From Agrilactobacillus composti DSM 18527 = JCM 14202 (GTDB taxonomy: Bacteria; Bacillota; Bacilli; Lactobacillales; Lactobacillaceae): a stretch of DNA of 64,000 bases. This document shows positions 7,961 through 17,123 of this stretch, in pieces. Where the stretch lies: contig NZ_AZGA01000054.1 of assembly GCF_001436375.1 (NCBI RefSeq), positions 24,812 to 88,811 of the forward strand, in the 5' to 3' direction. The notes beneath the pieces were generated by a model, which searched no databases, was not told where the DNA came from, and saw only the letters and a program-made list of their open reading frames with translations. The translations under genes and the position numbers were made by a program. Within the stretch, counting starts at the first letter, position 1. Every line of letters starts with the position of its first letter.

Positions 7961-8811
7961 TGTGCACCCTCCCTTGATACCATGATACCTAGCTCTGCTA
8001 ACGATAAATCGGTCACCTGTGCACTTGCCGGTAGTTCATGCTTGCTTGGCATAAGTAATTTAACCATTTCGCCATAACGCTGCTTGATGATTATTTGGCT
8101 TTGGTCGATGGCGTCAAGTTGGTCTTGTTGGACTTCGACCATAACAAAATTAGCCAAAAGATCATCTTTAGCTTCGTTTAAAATAATTTCACCATCTTTG
8201 AGGATGACAATTCGCGAAGCAATTTCTTCAATATCAGCCACAATATGTGATGAAAGTAAAATACCGCCATTTCTTTCCGCCACATAAGTCCGTAGTTTCA
8301 ACAATATTTCTTGTCTAGCGTAGGCATCTAAGCCGCTAGTCACTTCATCTAAAATTAATAACTTGGCATCATGAGACAAAGAAATTATAATGGACAGCTT
8401 CATCAACATACCCTTTGAGAAAGTTTTGAGTTTCTTGTTTGTCTCTAACGAAAATTCTTTGATCAATTCAAAGAATTGCGCTTCGTTCCAAGTCGCAAAG
8501 AATTGCTTTAAAACCAAATTCACTTCGTTGATATTTAAAGATCCCGGCAGCTTACAAGCATCAAAAACAACGCCGACATCTTCTTTTAGCTTCACATCTG
8601 CAGGTAAGTCCTTGTCGTCGAAAAACGCAACCATTCCCCCATCTTTATGGGTAATATCGAGTATTGTTTTAAGCGTCGTGGATTTGCCCGCACCATTTGC
8701 CCCTATAAATGCCACAATATCGTTCGGTGCAATCGTCAGATTAATATTTTTTAAGACCTGCTCATTTTTAAATTCTTTTTTTAGATTTCGAACTTCTAAA
8801 AGATTTTCCAC
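7957..8811 (-). CDS. ABC transporter ATP-binding protein
   Basis: 284 residues. Walker A GANGAGKSTT near 37-46, a signature loop in the divergent form FSKGMLMKLS near 134, Walker B LLILDEVTSGLD near 151-162 and the H-loop SSH near 184. The divergent signature and the roughly 70-residue C-terminal extension are typical of Pmt/YtrB-like exporters. A GTG start is used, immediately after GGTGAAGAG. It forms a two-gene operon with the permease. Confidence 0.88.
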   Translation of the reverse strand: MENLLEVRNLKKEFKNEQVLKNINLTIAPNDIVAFIGANGAGKSTTLKTILDITHKDGGMVAFFDDKDLPADVKLKEDVGVVFDACKLPGSLNINEVNLVLKQFFATWNEAQFFELIKEFSLETNKKLKTFSKGMLMKLSIIISLSHDAKLLILDEVTSGLDAYARQEILLKLRTYVAERNGGILLSSHIVADIEEIASRIVILKDGEIILNEAKDDLLANFVMVEVQQDQLDAIDQSQIIIKQRYGEMVKLLMPSKHELPASAQVTDLSLAELGIMVSREGAQ

Positions 8812-8925
8812 CTCTTCACCTCATTCTAAAATTATTGTTTATGCTCTAACTTTGTTTGTTGGTAGCTAAACTACACTTACTCGGTCGTTGCAATAATCTG
8901 AAAGAACGCTTGTTAAATATCTGTT

Positions 8926-10212
8926 CTAATATATTAACGCCAACAAATCCTCATAAAACTTCGGATAAGATACGTTCACCGCGTCGGCGTTTTGTAACTT
9001 AAAGTGATCTTGGCTCAACAACGCTGCCACCATCAACATCATGGCGATCCGATGGTCGCCATGGCTGTCTAAGTTGGTGTCCACGGCATGTAGCGGCGTG
9101 GGGCCGGTGATGATCATGCCATCGGGCTTTTCTTCAATGTTGGCCCCCATTTTCCGCAATTCTTGGGTGATGGTGCTGATGCGGTCGGTTTCCTTGACCC
9201 GCAGCTCCTCAGCCCCAGAAATCGTAGTGACACCCTGGGCTTGGGTGGCACACAAGGCCACTAAAGGTAGTTCGTCAATCACTGCGGGGATGGCTTCTTT
9301 GGTGATGGTGACGCCCGTTAATTGGGCGTGCTTCACCCGCAAGTCGCCGGTGGGTTCAAAGCCTTCAGTCATCTTTTCCACACTGATAGCCCCGTTCATT
9401 TGGCCGATGATATTTAAAAAGCCAATCCGGGTGGTGTTTAAGCCCACATTGGGCAATAACACGTCACTGCCGGCCAAAAGCGTGGCCGCCGTAATGAAGA
9501 AAGCCGCCGAAGATGGATCCCCGGGTACCGTCAAGTCTTGGCCCGTCAGGTGTTGCTTAGGCGTCACCGTCAAGGTCAAGCCCGCAGTGGTCAAATCCCC
9601 GCCAAAATAGCGCAACATGCGCTCGGTATGGTCTCTAGTGGCTAATTTCTCCGTTAAATGACTAACGCCGTCAGCTTGCAGGGCCGCAAAAATCAAGGCG
9701 CTTTTCACCTGGGCACTGGCCACGGGGATGTGGTAGTCTAAGGGCTTTAAATGGGCATTGGCAGCGACTTGCACCGGCAAATGGCCGGCTGTGGCCGTAA
9801 ACTTGGCCCCCATGCTGGCCAAGGGATCTAACACCCGGCCCATGGGGCGCTTGCTCAAGGACGCATCCCCGATAAAGTCCATATCAAAGGCCTGGCGACT
9901 CAACAACCCCAACAATAAGCGAGTGGAGGTCCCTGAGTTACCCATATCCAAAGGCCCCTTAGGCGGTTTTAACCCATCCAGCCCCACCCCGTCAATGGTG
10001 ACGCTATCGGTGGTGGTCTGAATGTTGACCCCTAAGGCTTTAAAAGCCCCAATGGTGTGCAGACAATCTTCTGAAAAAAGGAAGTGCTTGGCGGTGGTTT
10101 GACCCTTAGCCATGGCCCCGAACATGATGGCCCGGTGGGAAATACTCTTGTCCCCCGGCACCAAACACGTGCCTTGCAGCTGAACCGGACCGGTTTGTAA
10201 TGTTTTATCCAT
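8926..10212 (-). CDS. aroA: 3-phosphoshikimate 1-carboxyvinyltransferase (EPSP synthase)
   Basis: Transfers enolpyruvyl from PEP to shikimate-3-phosphate in chorismate synthesis. GDKSISHRAIMFGAMAKG near residue 20 and LDMGNSGTSTRLLLGLL near 88 are the two substrate-binding signatures, and RVKETDRI near 340 is the second-domain signature. 428 residues, full length. It lies 14 nt downstream of aroC in the same direction, and the rest of the shikimate genes are not in the window. Confidence 0.96.
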   Translation of the reverse strand: MDKTLQTGPVQLQGTCLVPGDKSISHRAIMFGAMAKGQTTAKHFLFSEDCLHTIGAFKALGVNIQTTTDSVTIDGVGLDGLKPPKGPLDMGNSGTSTRLLLGLLSRQAFDMDFIGDASLSKRPMGRVLDPLASMGAKFTATAGHLPVQVAANAHLKPLDYHIPVASAQVKSALIFAALQADGVSHLTEKLATRDHTERMLRYFGGDLTTAGLTLTVTPKQHLTGQDLTVPGDPSSAAFFITAATLLAGSDVLLPNVGLNTTRIGFLNIIGQMNGAISVEKMTEGFEPTGDLRVKHAQLTGVTITKEAIPAVIDELPLVALCATQAQGVTTISGAEELRVKETDRISTITQELRKMGANIEEKPDGMIITGPTPLHAVDTNLDSHGDHRIAMMLMVAALLSQDHFKLQNADAVNVSYPKFYEDLLALIY

Positions 10213-10226
10213 AGTTTAATGTGCTC

Positions 10227-11402
10227 CTAGTAATGTTTTAATTCGTCACGGTAATCGGCCAATTGAGTCTTTAAACGACCCATGGCACTGGCATCAAAGG
10301 TCTCTAAAACCGCTTGGGCCAAGGTGATGGCCACCATAGCTTCAGCCACCACCGCCGCAGCGGGCACAGCCGTGGTATCGGAGCGTTCCACATTGGCCTT
10401 GTAAGGGGCTTTACTGTGGATGTCCACACTTTGTAGGGGTTTATAAAGGGTGGGGATGGGTTTCATCACCGCAGAGATCACAACGGGTTGGCCGTTGGTC
10501 ATGCCCCCTTCAAACCCACCCAAGTGGTCGGTTTGCCGGTAAAAGCCCTTGTTCTTATCATAAAAAATTTCGTCCATGTCTTCACTACCGGGATGGGCGG
10601 CTAGTTCAAAGCCATCCCCAAAAGCCACCCCTTTAAAGGCGTTGATGGCTACGATAGCTTGGGCCAAGCGGCCATCTAATTTCCGGTCCGCACTGACATA
10701 ACTGCCCAGTCCTGCCGGCAGGCCCGTGGCGATGACTTCCACAATGCCCCCCAGGGTATCCCCAGCTTTTTTGGCGGCATCAATGGCCGTTTTGATTTGG
10801 GTCTCCGCAGCGAGATCAAAGGTCCGGACCTCACTTTTTTCCGTCACCGCCCGCAAAGCTGCTAAATCTTCAAAGTCATTTAACTTGTTGGTATCCGCCG
10901 CAATGGGCCCTAATTGTTTCACAAAACCTAAAACATCAATGCCCAATTCCTTTAAGAATTGCTTGGCCACACTGCCCACGGCCACCCGCATGGCGGTTTC
11001 CCGGGCACTGGAGCGCTCTAAGACATTACGCAGGTCTTGGTGCTGATATTTCATCCCCCCCACTAAATCCGCATGGCCGGGTCTGGGTTTGGTGACTTGG
11101 CGCACGGAATTGGCCGCCGTGGCAGCTTCGGTGGGAGACATGATCCCCTGCCAGTGGGCATAATCCTTATTGGGCAGTTGAATGGTGATGGGCGAACCCA
11201 AGGTCAGTTGATGGCGCACTCCAGCGGTGATTTCCACCTGGTCAGTTTCAATTTTTTGACGGGCACCGCGGCCGTAACCCTGTTTGCGCCGTAGCATATC
11301 TTGATTGATTTGGTCAATATCAAGCTTTAAGTTGGCGGGCATCCCTGAGATCACGGCCGTTAACATGGGTCCGTGGGATTCCCCGGCAGTTACATACTCC
11401 AT
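10227..11402 (-). CDS. aroC: Chorismate synthase
   Basis: Converts EPSP to chorismate with reduced FMN. The N-terminus MEYVTAGESHGP carries the family signature; the RSSARETAMRVAVG stretch near residue 125 and the C-terminal TCS/SDTTAVPAA region are present. 391 residues. I used ATG 11402 with AGGAGTG upstream; an in-frame extension to 11438 adds residues not found in the family. First gene of an aroC-aroA pair. Confidence 0.96.
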   Translation of the reverse strand: MEYVTAGESHGPMLTAVISGMPANLKLDIDQINQDMLRRKQGYGRGARQKIETDQVEITAGVRHQLTLGSPITIQLPNKDYAHWQGIMSPTEAATAANSVRQVTKPRPGHADLVGGMKYQHQDLRNVLERSSARETAMRVAVGSVAKQFLKELGIDVLGFVKQLGPIAADTNKLNDFEDLAALRAVTEKSEVRTFDLAAETQIKTAIDAAKKAGDTLGGIVEVIATGLPAGLGSYVSADRKLDGRLAQAIVAINAFKGVAFGDGFELAAHPGSEDMDEIFYDKNKGFYRQTDHLGGFEGGMTNGQPVVISAVMKPIPTLYKPLQSVDIHSKAPYKANVERSDTTAVPAAAVVAEAMVAITLAQAVLETFDASAMGRLKTQLADYRDELKHY

Positions 11403-11626
11403 AGTAGTCACTCCTGAGATCAAATTTTTGCAATTCAATTTGCAATACAGATTGGATTCATTGTACCATGAATGAGACCTTTATGAGAATAACCTAAAAA
11501 TTCACGTAATTGGTCTAATCTGGTCATGGTTGGCATAGCAGTTATTAGAGTATGCTTTAAAAGCAGATGTAAGCCTTATCATTTCACAAATTTATTGTTA
11601 TAATGTAGCCATCACTGGAAAAGGAT

Positions 11627-13555
11627 GTGTTCATCACGCAAGAACTTGAAAGAGAGTTACTTCAGGAGAAGTACCCCACCAGAGAAGCTGTCACCACGGA
11701 AATTATCAACCTAGAAGCTATTTTGAATCTTCCAAAAAGTACGGAAGCTTTCATGAGCGACATTCACGGCGAATTCGCCGCCTTTGATCATATTCTCAGA
11801 AATGCCTCTGGGAACATCACCATCAAGATTCAAGACCTGTTTAATGGGAAAATGACCCCCAAAACCCAAAAGCAATTTGCTTTTTTGATTTACTACCCCA
11901 CCGAACGGGTCCGCATCATTAAAAACAGCTTCGATGATCCAGATGATTTGAAACAATGGTATCTGGATACTTTCGAAAATTTGCTGGACATGTTGAAATA
12001 TTGCGCCACCAAATATACCCGTTCTAAAGTCCGTAAAGCCATGGCCCCTGAGTTCGTTTACATCACCGAGGAGTTGCTCTACGGGGACTTTAGCACCGAG
12101 GATAAACATAAATATTACGCCCAAATCACCGATGACATCATTGGCCTGAAAACCGCCGACCAATTCATCATCGCCTTGTGCCACACCATTCAACGCTTGG
12201 TGGTGGACCATTTGCATGTGGTGGGGGACATTTACGACCGGGGCCCGGCGCCGGATAAAATCATGGATCGCCTGATGCGCCACCATTCTGTGGATCTGCA
12301 ATGGGGCAACCACGACATTCTTTGGCTGGGGGGCGCCGCTGGTTCTAGTTTATGCGTGGCCAACTTATTGCGGATCTGTGCCCGGTATAATAATCTATCT
12401 ATCGTCGAAGACGCTTATGGCATCAACCTGCGCCATTTGTCCTTATTGGCCGAGAAGTATTACCAAGATAACCCGGGGTTTGCCCCGAAGATCATGCACG
12501 AAGATCGCCGGCCCGTGGGTGCCGAACTCACCCAACTCACTAAAATTCACCAGGCCATTGCCATCATTCAGTTCAAACTGGAGGGTCAAGCCATTGACCG
12601 CCGCCCAGAATTCAAGATGACTAAACGTAAATTGCTGGATAAACTCAGTGATGACCGCCAGTCCATCACCTTAGATGGGAAAACTTACCCCATCATTAAC
12701 GGCTGTTTCCAAACCGTTGATCCCAAAGACCCTTACACCCTGCTACCGGAGGAACAAGACGTCATCGACCAGTTGACCCAAGCCTTCGTCAATTCTGAAA
12801 AGCTCCACAAACATATGGATTTCTTCATGAAAAAGGGCAGCATGTACTTAACCTATAACGGCAATCTCCTGATCCACGGCTGTGTGCCGGTGAATCCCAA
12901 GGGCGAGATGGAGGGCTTGCGGTTAAATGGCAAGCTTTATAAGGGTAAGGCTTTGTTTGATCTCCTGGAACAAAATCTCCGGACCAGTTATTTCAAGTCT
13001 AAAAACGGGGATGATTTGTCCACGGACTTATTATGGTATCTCTGGACTGGACCGGAATCGCCATTATTTGGCAAACGGGCCATGACCACCTTTGAACGTT
13101 ACTTTATTGAAGACAAAGCCACCCACGTGGAAGTCACCAATAGTTACTATAAATTACGCCATGAGGCTTGGTTTATCGAAAATATCCTCAAGGAATTCGG
13201 CGTAGACGCGGACACCGGCCATGTGATCAATGGCCACACCCCGGTGAAAAAGGGCCAATCCCCGATTTTAGCCGATGGGAAGATGCTGGTGATCGACGGC
13301 GGATTTGCCCGGGCCTATCAAAAGACCACGGGTATTGGCGGTTACACCTTGTTATATAATTCCTATGGGCTGCAATTAGTCACCCTGCAGCCCTTCACCA
13401 CCCGGGCCAACGCCATCGCCCAACTCAGCGACATCGTCTCCACCAAACACGTGGTAGAACAAGAACTCGCCCGCAAAACAGTGGCTGAAACCGACATTGG
13501 CACTAAGCTCAAACGCCAAGTCCGCCAGCTGCAGGAATTGTTGGAAGATATGTAA
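11627..13555 (+). CDS. fbp: Fructose-1,6-bisphosphatase, class III
   Basis: Gluconeogenic phosphatase of the Firmicutes-specific class III, 642 residues. MSDIHGEF near residue 43, GDIYDRGPAPD near 200, GNHD near 226 and the later NGHTPV are metallophosphoesterase metal-binding motifs. The GTG start at 11627 sits only about 1 nt after GGAAAAGGA, which is unusually tight, but no better in-frame start exists nearby. A TATAAT at 11599-11604 is the likely -10. Single gene with its own terminator. Confidence 0.95.
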   Translation: MFITQELERELLQEKYPTREAVTTEIINLEAILNLPKSTEAFMSDIHGEFAAFDHILRNASGNITIKIQDLFNGKMTPKTQKQFAFLIYYPTERVRIIKNSFDDPDDLKQWYLDTFENLLDMLKYCATKYTRSKVRKAMAPEFVYITEELLYGDFSTEDKHKYYAQITDDIIGLKTADQFIIALCHTIQRLVVDHLHVVGDIYDRGPAPDKIMDRLMRHHSVDLQWGNHDILWLGGAAGSSLCVANLLRICARYNNLSIVEDAYGINLRHLSLLAEKYYQDNPGFAPKIMHEDRRPVGAELTQLTKIHQAIAIIQFKLEGQAIDRRPEFKMTKRKLLDKLSDDRQSITLDGKTYPIINGCFQTVDPKDPYTLLPEEQDVIDQLTQAFVNSEKLHKHMDFFMKKGSMYLTYNGNLLIHGCVPVNPKGEMEGLRLNGKLYKGKALFDLLEQNLRTSYFKSKNGDDLSTDLLWYLWTGPESPLFGKRAMTTFERYFIEDKATHVEVTNSYYKLRHEAWFIENILKEFGVDADTGHVINGHTPVKKGQSPILADGKMLVIDGGFARAYQKTTGIGGYTLLYNSYGLQLVTLQPFTTRANAIAQLSDIVSTKHVVEQELARKTVAETDIGTKLKRQVRQLQELLEDM

Positions 13556-13563
13556 TCCTAAAT

Positions 13564-13596
13564 TAAGCAATCATCTTCGGGATGGTTGCTTTTTTG
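13564..13596 (+). terminator. Terminator of fbp
   Basis: AAGCAATCAT / ATGGTTGCTT stem around a TTCGG loop, followed by a T-run. Confidence 0.85.
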
Positions 13597-13658
13597 ATTG
13601 CAAAATTAAGTTTTGTTTATTATAATGTAAACAAATAAATGAAATGTTGTGATATATA

Positions 13659-14387
13659 ATGATTAACAATGATAATGTCTACGAAATAGCTGACTTGCAA
13701 CAGGGTTATTACCTAGCTGACGGGAAGTATCATTGCCTTTACTGCACCGCCAGTTTTGCGGAAAATCAAGTTTATCCCTTAGATGGCCAATTTTATACGG
13801 CCAAAGGGATGATAGAAAATCATCTAACGTCTGTGCATCAAGGGCCGTTGTTAGCCCTGTTATCAGAATCCCATGAACAATTTGGCATCTCAACTGCTCA
13901 GTTAGCGGCATTGCAGCTCTTTGTCCAAGATTTACCCGACAAAGTCATCGCCCAACGCCTGGCAGTATCCCCATCAACCGTGCGCAATCACCGCTTTAAG
14001 TTACGGGAAAAAGCGCGCCAGGCTCGTTATCTATTGGCCGCCATGGCCTTGTTAGATAAACCAGACCCAACGTTGGTCCCCCATGTTGGTGCCACGATGA
14101 TCGACGAACGTTATCAAATAACCGCCGCTGAACGGGCCCAAATTATTCAAACCACCATGGACCAAAATGGCTGGATTGAAACCTGGCCCCGAAAAGAAAA
14201 ACGTAAAATCGCCTTGCTAAGTGTCTTGATCAAAGATTTTGACCCCCATAAAAACTATGCTGAACCCGCCGTCAACGATATTTTAAAACAACATGTGGCC
14301 GATTACGTCACGGTGCGCCGCTATTTGATTGAATACGGCTTTTTAAAGCGCACCAACGATGGCAAAACTTACTGGGTTAATTTGTAA
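13659..14387 (+). CDS. Regulator with zinc-finger-like N-terminus, LuxR-type HTH and DUF2087
   Basis: 242 residues in three parts. Residues 25-60 hold CLYC ... HLTSVH, a C2H2-like metal-binding pattern. Residues about 95-125 (KVIAQRLAVSPSTVRNHRFKLREKARQ) form a LuxR/GerE-type helix-turn-helix. Residues about 165-240 match DUF2087 (WPRKEKRKIALLSVLIKDF ... YGFLKRTNDGKTYWV). It is likely a DNA-binding regulator, and the MFS exporter starting 24 nt downstream is the natural target or partner. A TATAAT at 13620-13625 gives a plausible promoter; the SD is weak. Confidence 0.8.
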   Translation: MINNDNVYEIADLQQGYYLADGKYHCLYCTASFAENQVYPLDGQFYTAKGMIENHLTSVHQGPLLALLSESHEQFGISTAQLAALQLFVQDLPDKVIAQRLAVSPSTVRNHRFKLREKARQARYLLAAMALLDKPDPTLVPHVGATMIDERYQITAAERAQIIQTTMDQNGWIETWPRKEKRKIALLSVLIKDFDPHKNYAEPAVNDILKQHVADYVTVRRYLIEYGFLKRTNDGKTYWVNL

Positions 14388-14411
14388 CTCGCATCTTGGT
14401 TAGGAGTTCCT

Positions 14412-15629
14412 ATGAAAAGAGGCGTCAATTATTTACTTATTGCCCGGGGTTTTTCAGAATTTGCCCTGGCCATGTATACCATCACACTACCCCTGATCAT
14501 TTTACAACTGACCGGTTCTCTAGCGAAAAGTGGGTATTTTTTTGCCCTAATTACCCTGCCCAGTTTATTGGGGATGCCCTTTGTGGGTCCACTGGTTGAA
14601 CGGGTCAGCCGCCAACAAATGATTCAAATTTGTTTACTGCTTTTGTTTACCCTTTTTGGCGGCCAACTCATCTTGTACCACTTTAACCTAATGCAGCTGG
14701 TACTTTTGACCCTGATTGCCATGGTCATCACTTTGATCAGTGCGGTGTCAGATATCGCCACCCGGGTAATTTTTTCTGAATTGGTCCCAGCTACTGAGTT
14801 AGAACGGTACAACGGCCTAAAAAGCCTCATCGATAATATTTGTACCTTTGCTGCACCGATGCTGGGGACTTTCATATACGGTTTATGGGGCAGCCAATAT
14901 GTCGTTGGCTTGATTTCGATATTACTACTCCTAGCCCTCTGGTTTGTGACGCAAATGGCCTATACCCGCAAAATAACCCCAACCCAGCGCACAGAAACCA
15001 GTTTTGGCGCCAATCTAAAGGCTGGTATCACCTATATCAAAACGCAAAAGACTATTTTACGGCTATTCTTATTAGCCATGGTTTTGAATTTCTTTGTGGC
15101 GGCCACCGATGAAATCATCAATCCTGGCATCATTGTGGCCAAATATGGGATTTCCAAACAACTCTTTGGCTTCTCTGCCACCGCTTTTATCACTGGCGTT
15201 ATTTTAGCCAGTTGGTTGATTAGCCGCCGGCCCAAAATTGATTTACATGCCAAATTAGCCCAACTGTTTGTCATTAACAGCCTAATTATGATCCTCATTG
15301 GTTTAAGTTCGCTATTATTGATCCATCAGCCTTGGCAGTTGTTTTATGGTGTCTTCTTAGGATTAGAAGCACTCTTAGGCTTTTGCACCATCTTGATCAA
15401 CATCCCATTAACTGCCTATTTTCAAGCCCACGTCCCTCTTGGCTATCAAGGCCGCTTTTTTGCCTTTTTTGTTTTCACCGCCAAACTCGCGGTGCCTTTG
15501 GGGATGGCGTATACTGGGCAACTTTCCCAAAAAATGGGACCAGATAGCACCTATATTCTGAATAACGTTATGGTTATCTTAATTGTTCTTATTGTGTTTC
15601 ATAAAAATAAGGCTAAACCAGATACCTAA
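14412..15629 (+). CDS. MFS exporter (macrolide-efflux type)
   Basis: 405 residues with about twelve membrane spans. The conserved MFS loop 2-3 motif appears as GPLVERVSRQQ near residue 60, and DIATRVIFSELVPATELERYNGL near 115-140 is typical of the MefA/tetV-like MFS_3 group. The SD TAGGAG is 6 nt from the ATG. It follows the DUF2087 regulator by 24 nt and is probably cotranscribed. The substrate is unknown; drug or metabolite efflux is likely. Confidence 0.85.
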   Translation: MKRGVNYLLIARGFSEFALAMYTITLPLIILQLTGSLAKSGYFFALITLPSLLGMPFVGPLVERVSRQQMIQICLLLLFTLFGGQLILYHFNLMQLVLLTLIAMVITLISAVSDIATRVIFSELVPATELERYNGLKSLIDNICTFAAPMLGTFIYGLWGSQYVVGLISILLLLALWFVTQMAYTRKITPTQRTETSFGANLKAGITYIKTQKTILRLFLLAMVLNFFVAATDEIINPGIIVAKYGISKQLFGFSATAFITGVILASWLISRRPKIDLHAKLAQLFVINSLIMILIGLSSLLLIHQPWQLFYGVFLGLEALLGFCTILINIPLTAYFQAHVPLGYQGRFFAFFVFTAKLAVPLGMAYTGQLSQKMGPDSTYILNNVMVILIVLIVFHKNKAKPDT

Positions 15630-15675
15630 AAGTGCTATGCTAATAATAAAGTTTGCACTTCTGGAGGACTGTCCC

Positions 15676-17052
15676 ATGGCAATTGATCCGTTAGATTTTC
15701 ATATGAAAATTCGGCAGGGCATCGTTTTTTTCGTGGCCCATGCGATTCAGTTGCTTCCTTTGGCCTTGTTTTCGGCCGTCGAACCGGCTGATTCCCTCAT
15801 GCTGGCTTTACCACTGCTATTATTTTATGCCGGCAGCAAAACGGGGTTATTGTTGATCAATGGCCTGGGCAAGGTCACCAACGCCTACCGTTTGACCCAA
15901 CTGGCCTTGCTGGTGGGGACTGGGGCTGCTTTGGGGTTGGGTTTGACGGCAATCCCAATTATTGATGAAATTGCCGCCTTGATTTTAGGCTTAAGCGCCA
16001 GTGTGGTGTTAGTGGCTTTTCAAACGGTGTATTATCTGGAGCGTACTGTTTGGCATTGGTTTATTGGCAACGTGGAATTGCTGGGAGGCGCCCTTTATGT
16101 GGCCGTCATGGCCGGTTTGATGTGGTTGGTGGCCCGCTTCAATAGCCGTTGGTCGTTTTTAGTCTTGGCTTTGTTTTTAGGGCTGGCTTTATGGCTCCTG
16201 CACCAATTCCCCAACTTCATTCACCAAGGCAAACAACCCCTGACCCGAGCCGGTAGTCAATCCTTAAATGACCTGGAACTGTTTATGTGGCTGACTTTAT
16301 TGGTCTTTAGCCTGCGCTATGTGCGGCAGTTTGCGACTCAGGGTGCCTTGTTATTGTTAGACATCGTCCTTTTGGGCTTCTTCACTTTTTTAGCCCGCAT
16401 TATTTTACGCCAGCGTATCACTATCCGGTTGCCTTGGTGGCATATCGTGGCGTCTTTTCTAAATGGTATCGTGGGCACTTTTGCCATGTTATACCTGCTG
16501 TTTGCCACGGATCCTAAGGTTAGTTGGTTCATCCCCGTCAGCTACACTGCCTATGGTTTAGGCTTTTTAGGGGGTCAATTTTTCCGGCGACCGTTGCAAA
16601 AGTTATTAAAACCTTTATCTGATTTGACCATTCAACTGCTGGGGTTCGTCCTAGGCAGTTGGCTGTTGGTTTTCCCACTGACTTTGCCTTTAGGGTTATT
16701 CATCATTGGCTTCATGGGCACTGCCAATAGTATTTTGCTGAGCCATGCCGCCTTTATTGCCCCCGCTGGCGACCTGCAAAATCGCCTAATGGTCAAATAC
16801 CGCAATGTCAATTTGGGCAGTATTTTGGCGCAGTTTCTCATGTTACTGCTAATCGGTATCGTGTCGCTAAAACGCCAAGGGCATTTCCTGGCATTGTTGG
16901 CCAGGGTCAATCAGGGGCAAACTGCCGGATTGACCCATGGGGTGGTCTTGACCATGGGCTGGCTCATGGCTTCATTCATTACCCTAGGGGCCATTGCTGT
17001 CATGGTGCTGGCTGACAAGGTCAACGAACAGCCCTTGTACGTCAAAAAGTGA
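15676..17052 (+). CDS. Polytopic membrane protein, tandem paralogue 1
   Basis: 458 residues with roughly twelve hydrophobic segments and no soluble domain. I do not recognise the family; an MFS-like fold is possible but the motifs are absent. Conserved between the two tandem copies are DPLDFxMKIRQGIVF at the N-terminus, KTGLLLINGLGKVT near 55-70, the LTRAGS loop and LMVKYRNVxLGSILAQF near the C-terminus. I chose ATG 15676 with GGAGG 8 nt upstream; the longer ORF from 15583 overlaps the MFS gene without an SD. Transport or lipid handling is conceivable but unsupported. Confidence 0.75.
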   Translation: MAIDPLDFHMKIRQGIVFFVAHAIQLLPLALFSAVEPADSLMLALPLLLFYAGSKTGLLLINGLGKVTNAYRLTQLALLVGTGAALGLGLTAIPIIDEIAALILGLSASVVLVAFQTVYYLERTVWHWFIGNVELLGGALYVAVMAGLMWLVARFNSRWSFLVLALFLGLALWLLHQFPNFIHQGKQPLTRAGSQSLNDLELFMWLTLLVFSLRYVRQFATQGALLLLDIVLLGFFTFLARIILRQRITIRLPWWHIVASFLNGIVGTFAMLYLLFATDPKVSWFIPVSYTAYGLGFLGGQFFRRPLQKLLKPLSDLTIQLLGFVLGSWLLVFPLTLPLGLFIIGFMGTANSILLSHAAFIAPAGDLQNRLMVKYRNVNLGSILAQFLMLLLIGIVSLKRQGHFLALLARVNQGQTAGLTHGVVLTMGWLMASFITLGAIAVMVLADKVNEQPLYVKK

Positions 17053-17123
17053 CAGTCCTAGCTGGTCACTTTTAGCAGTGGGGTTTATACTGCAGCTAAA
17101 GTTATCACTTTGGAGGCTTGTTC

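Noticed and set aside
9041..9610. 189-codon plus-strand ORF
   Set aside because: Lies wholly within aroA on the other strand and has no family resemblance; a shadow of the GC-rich coding frame.
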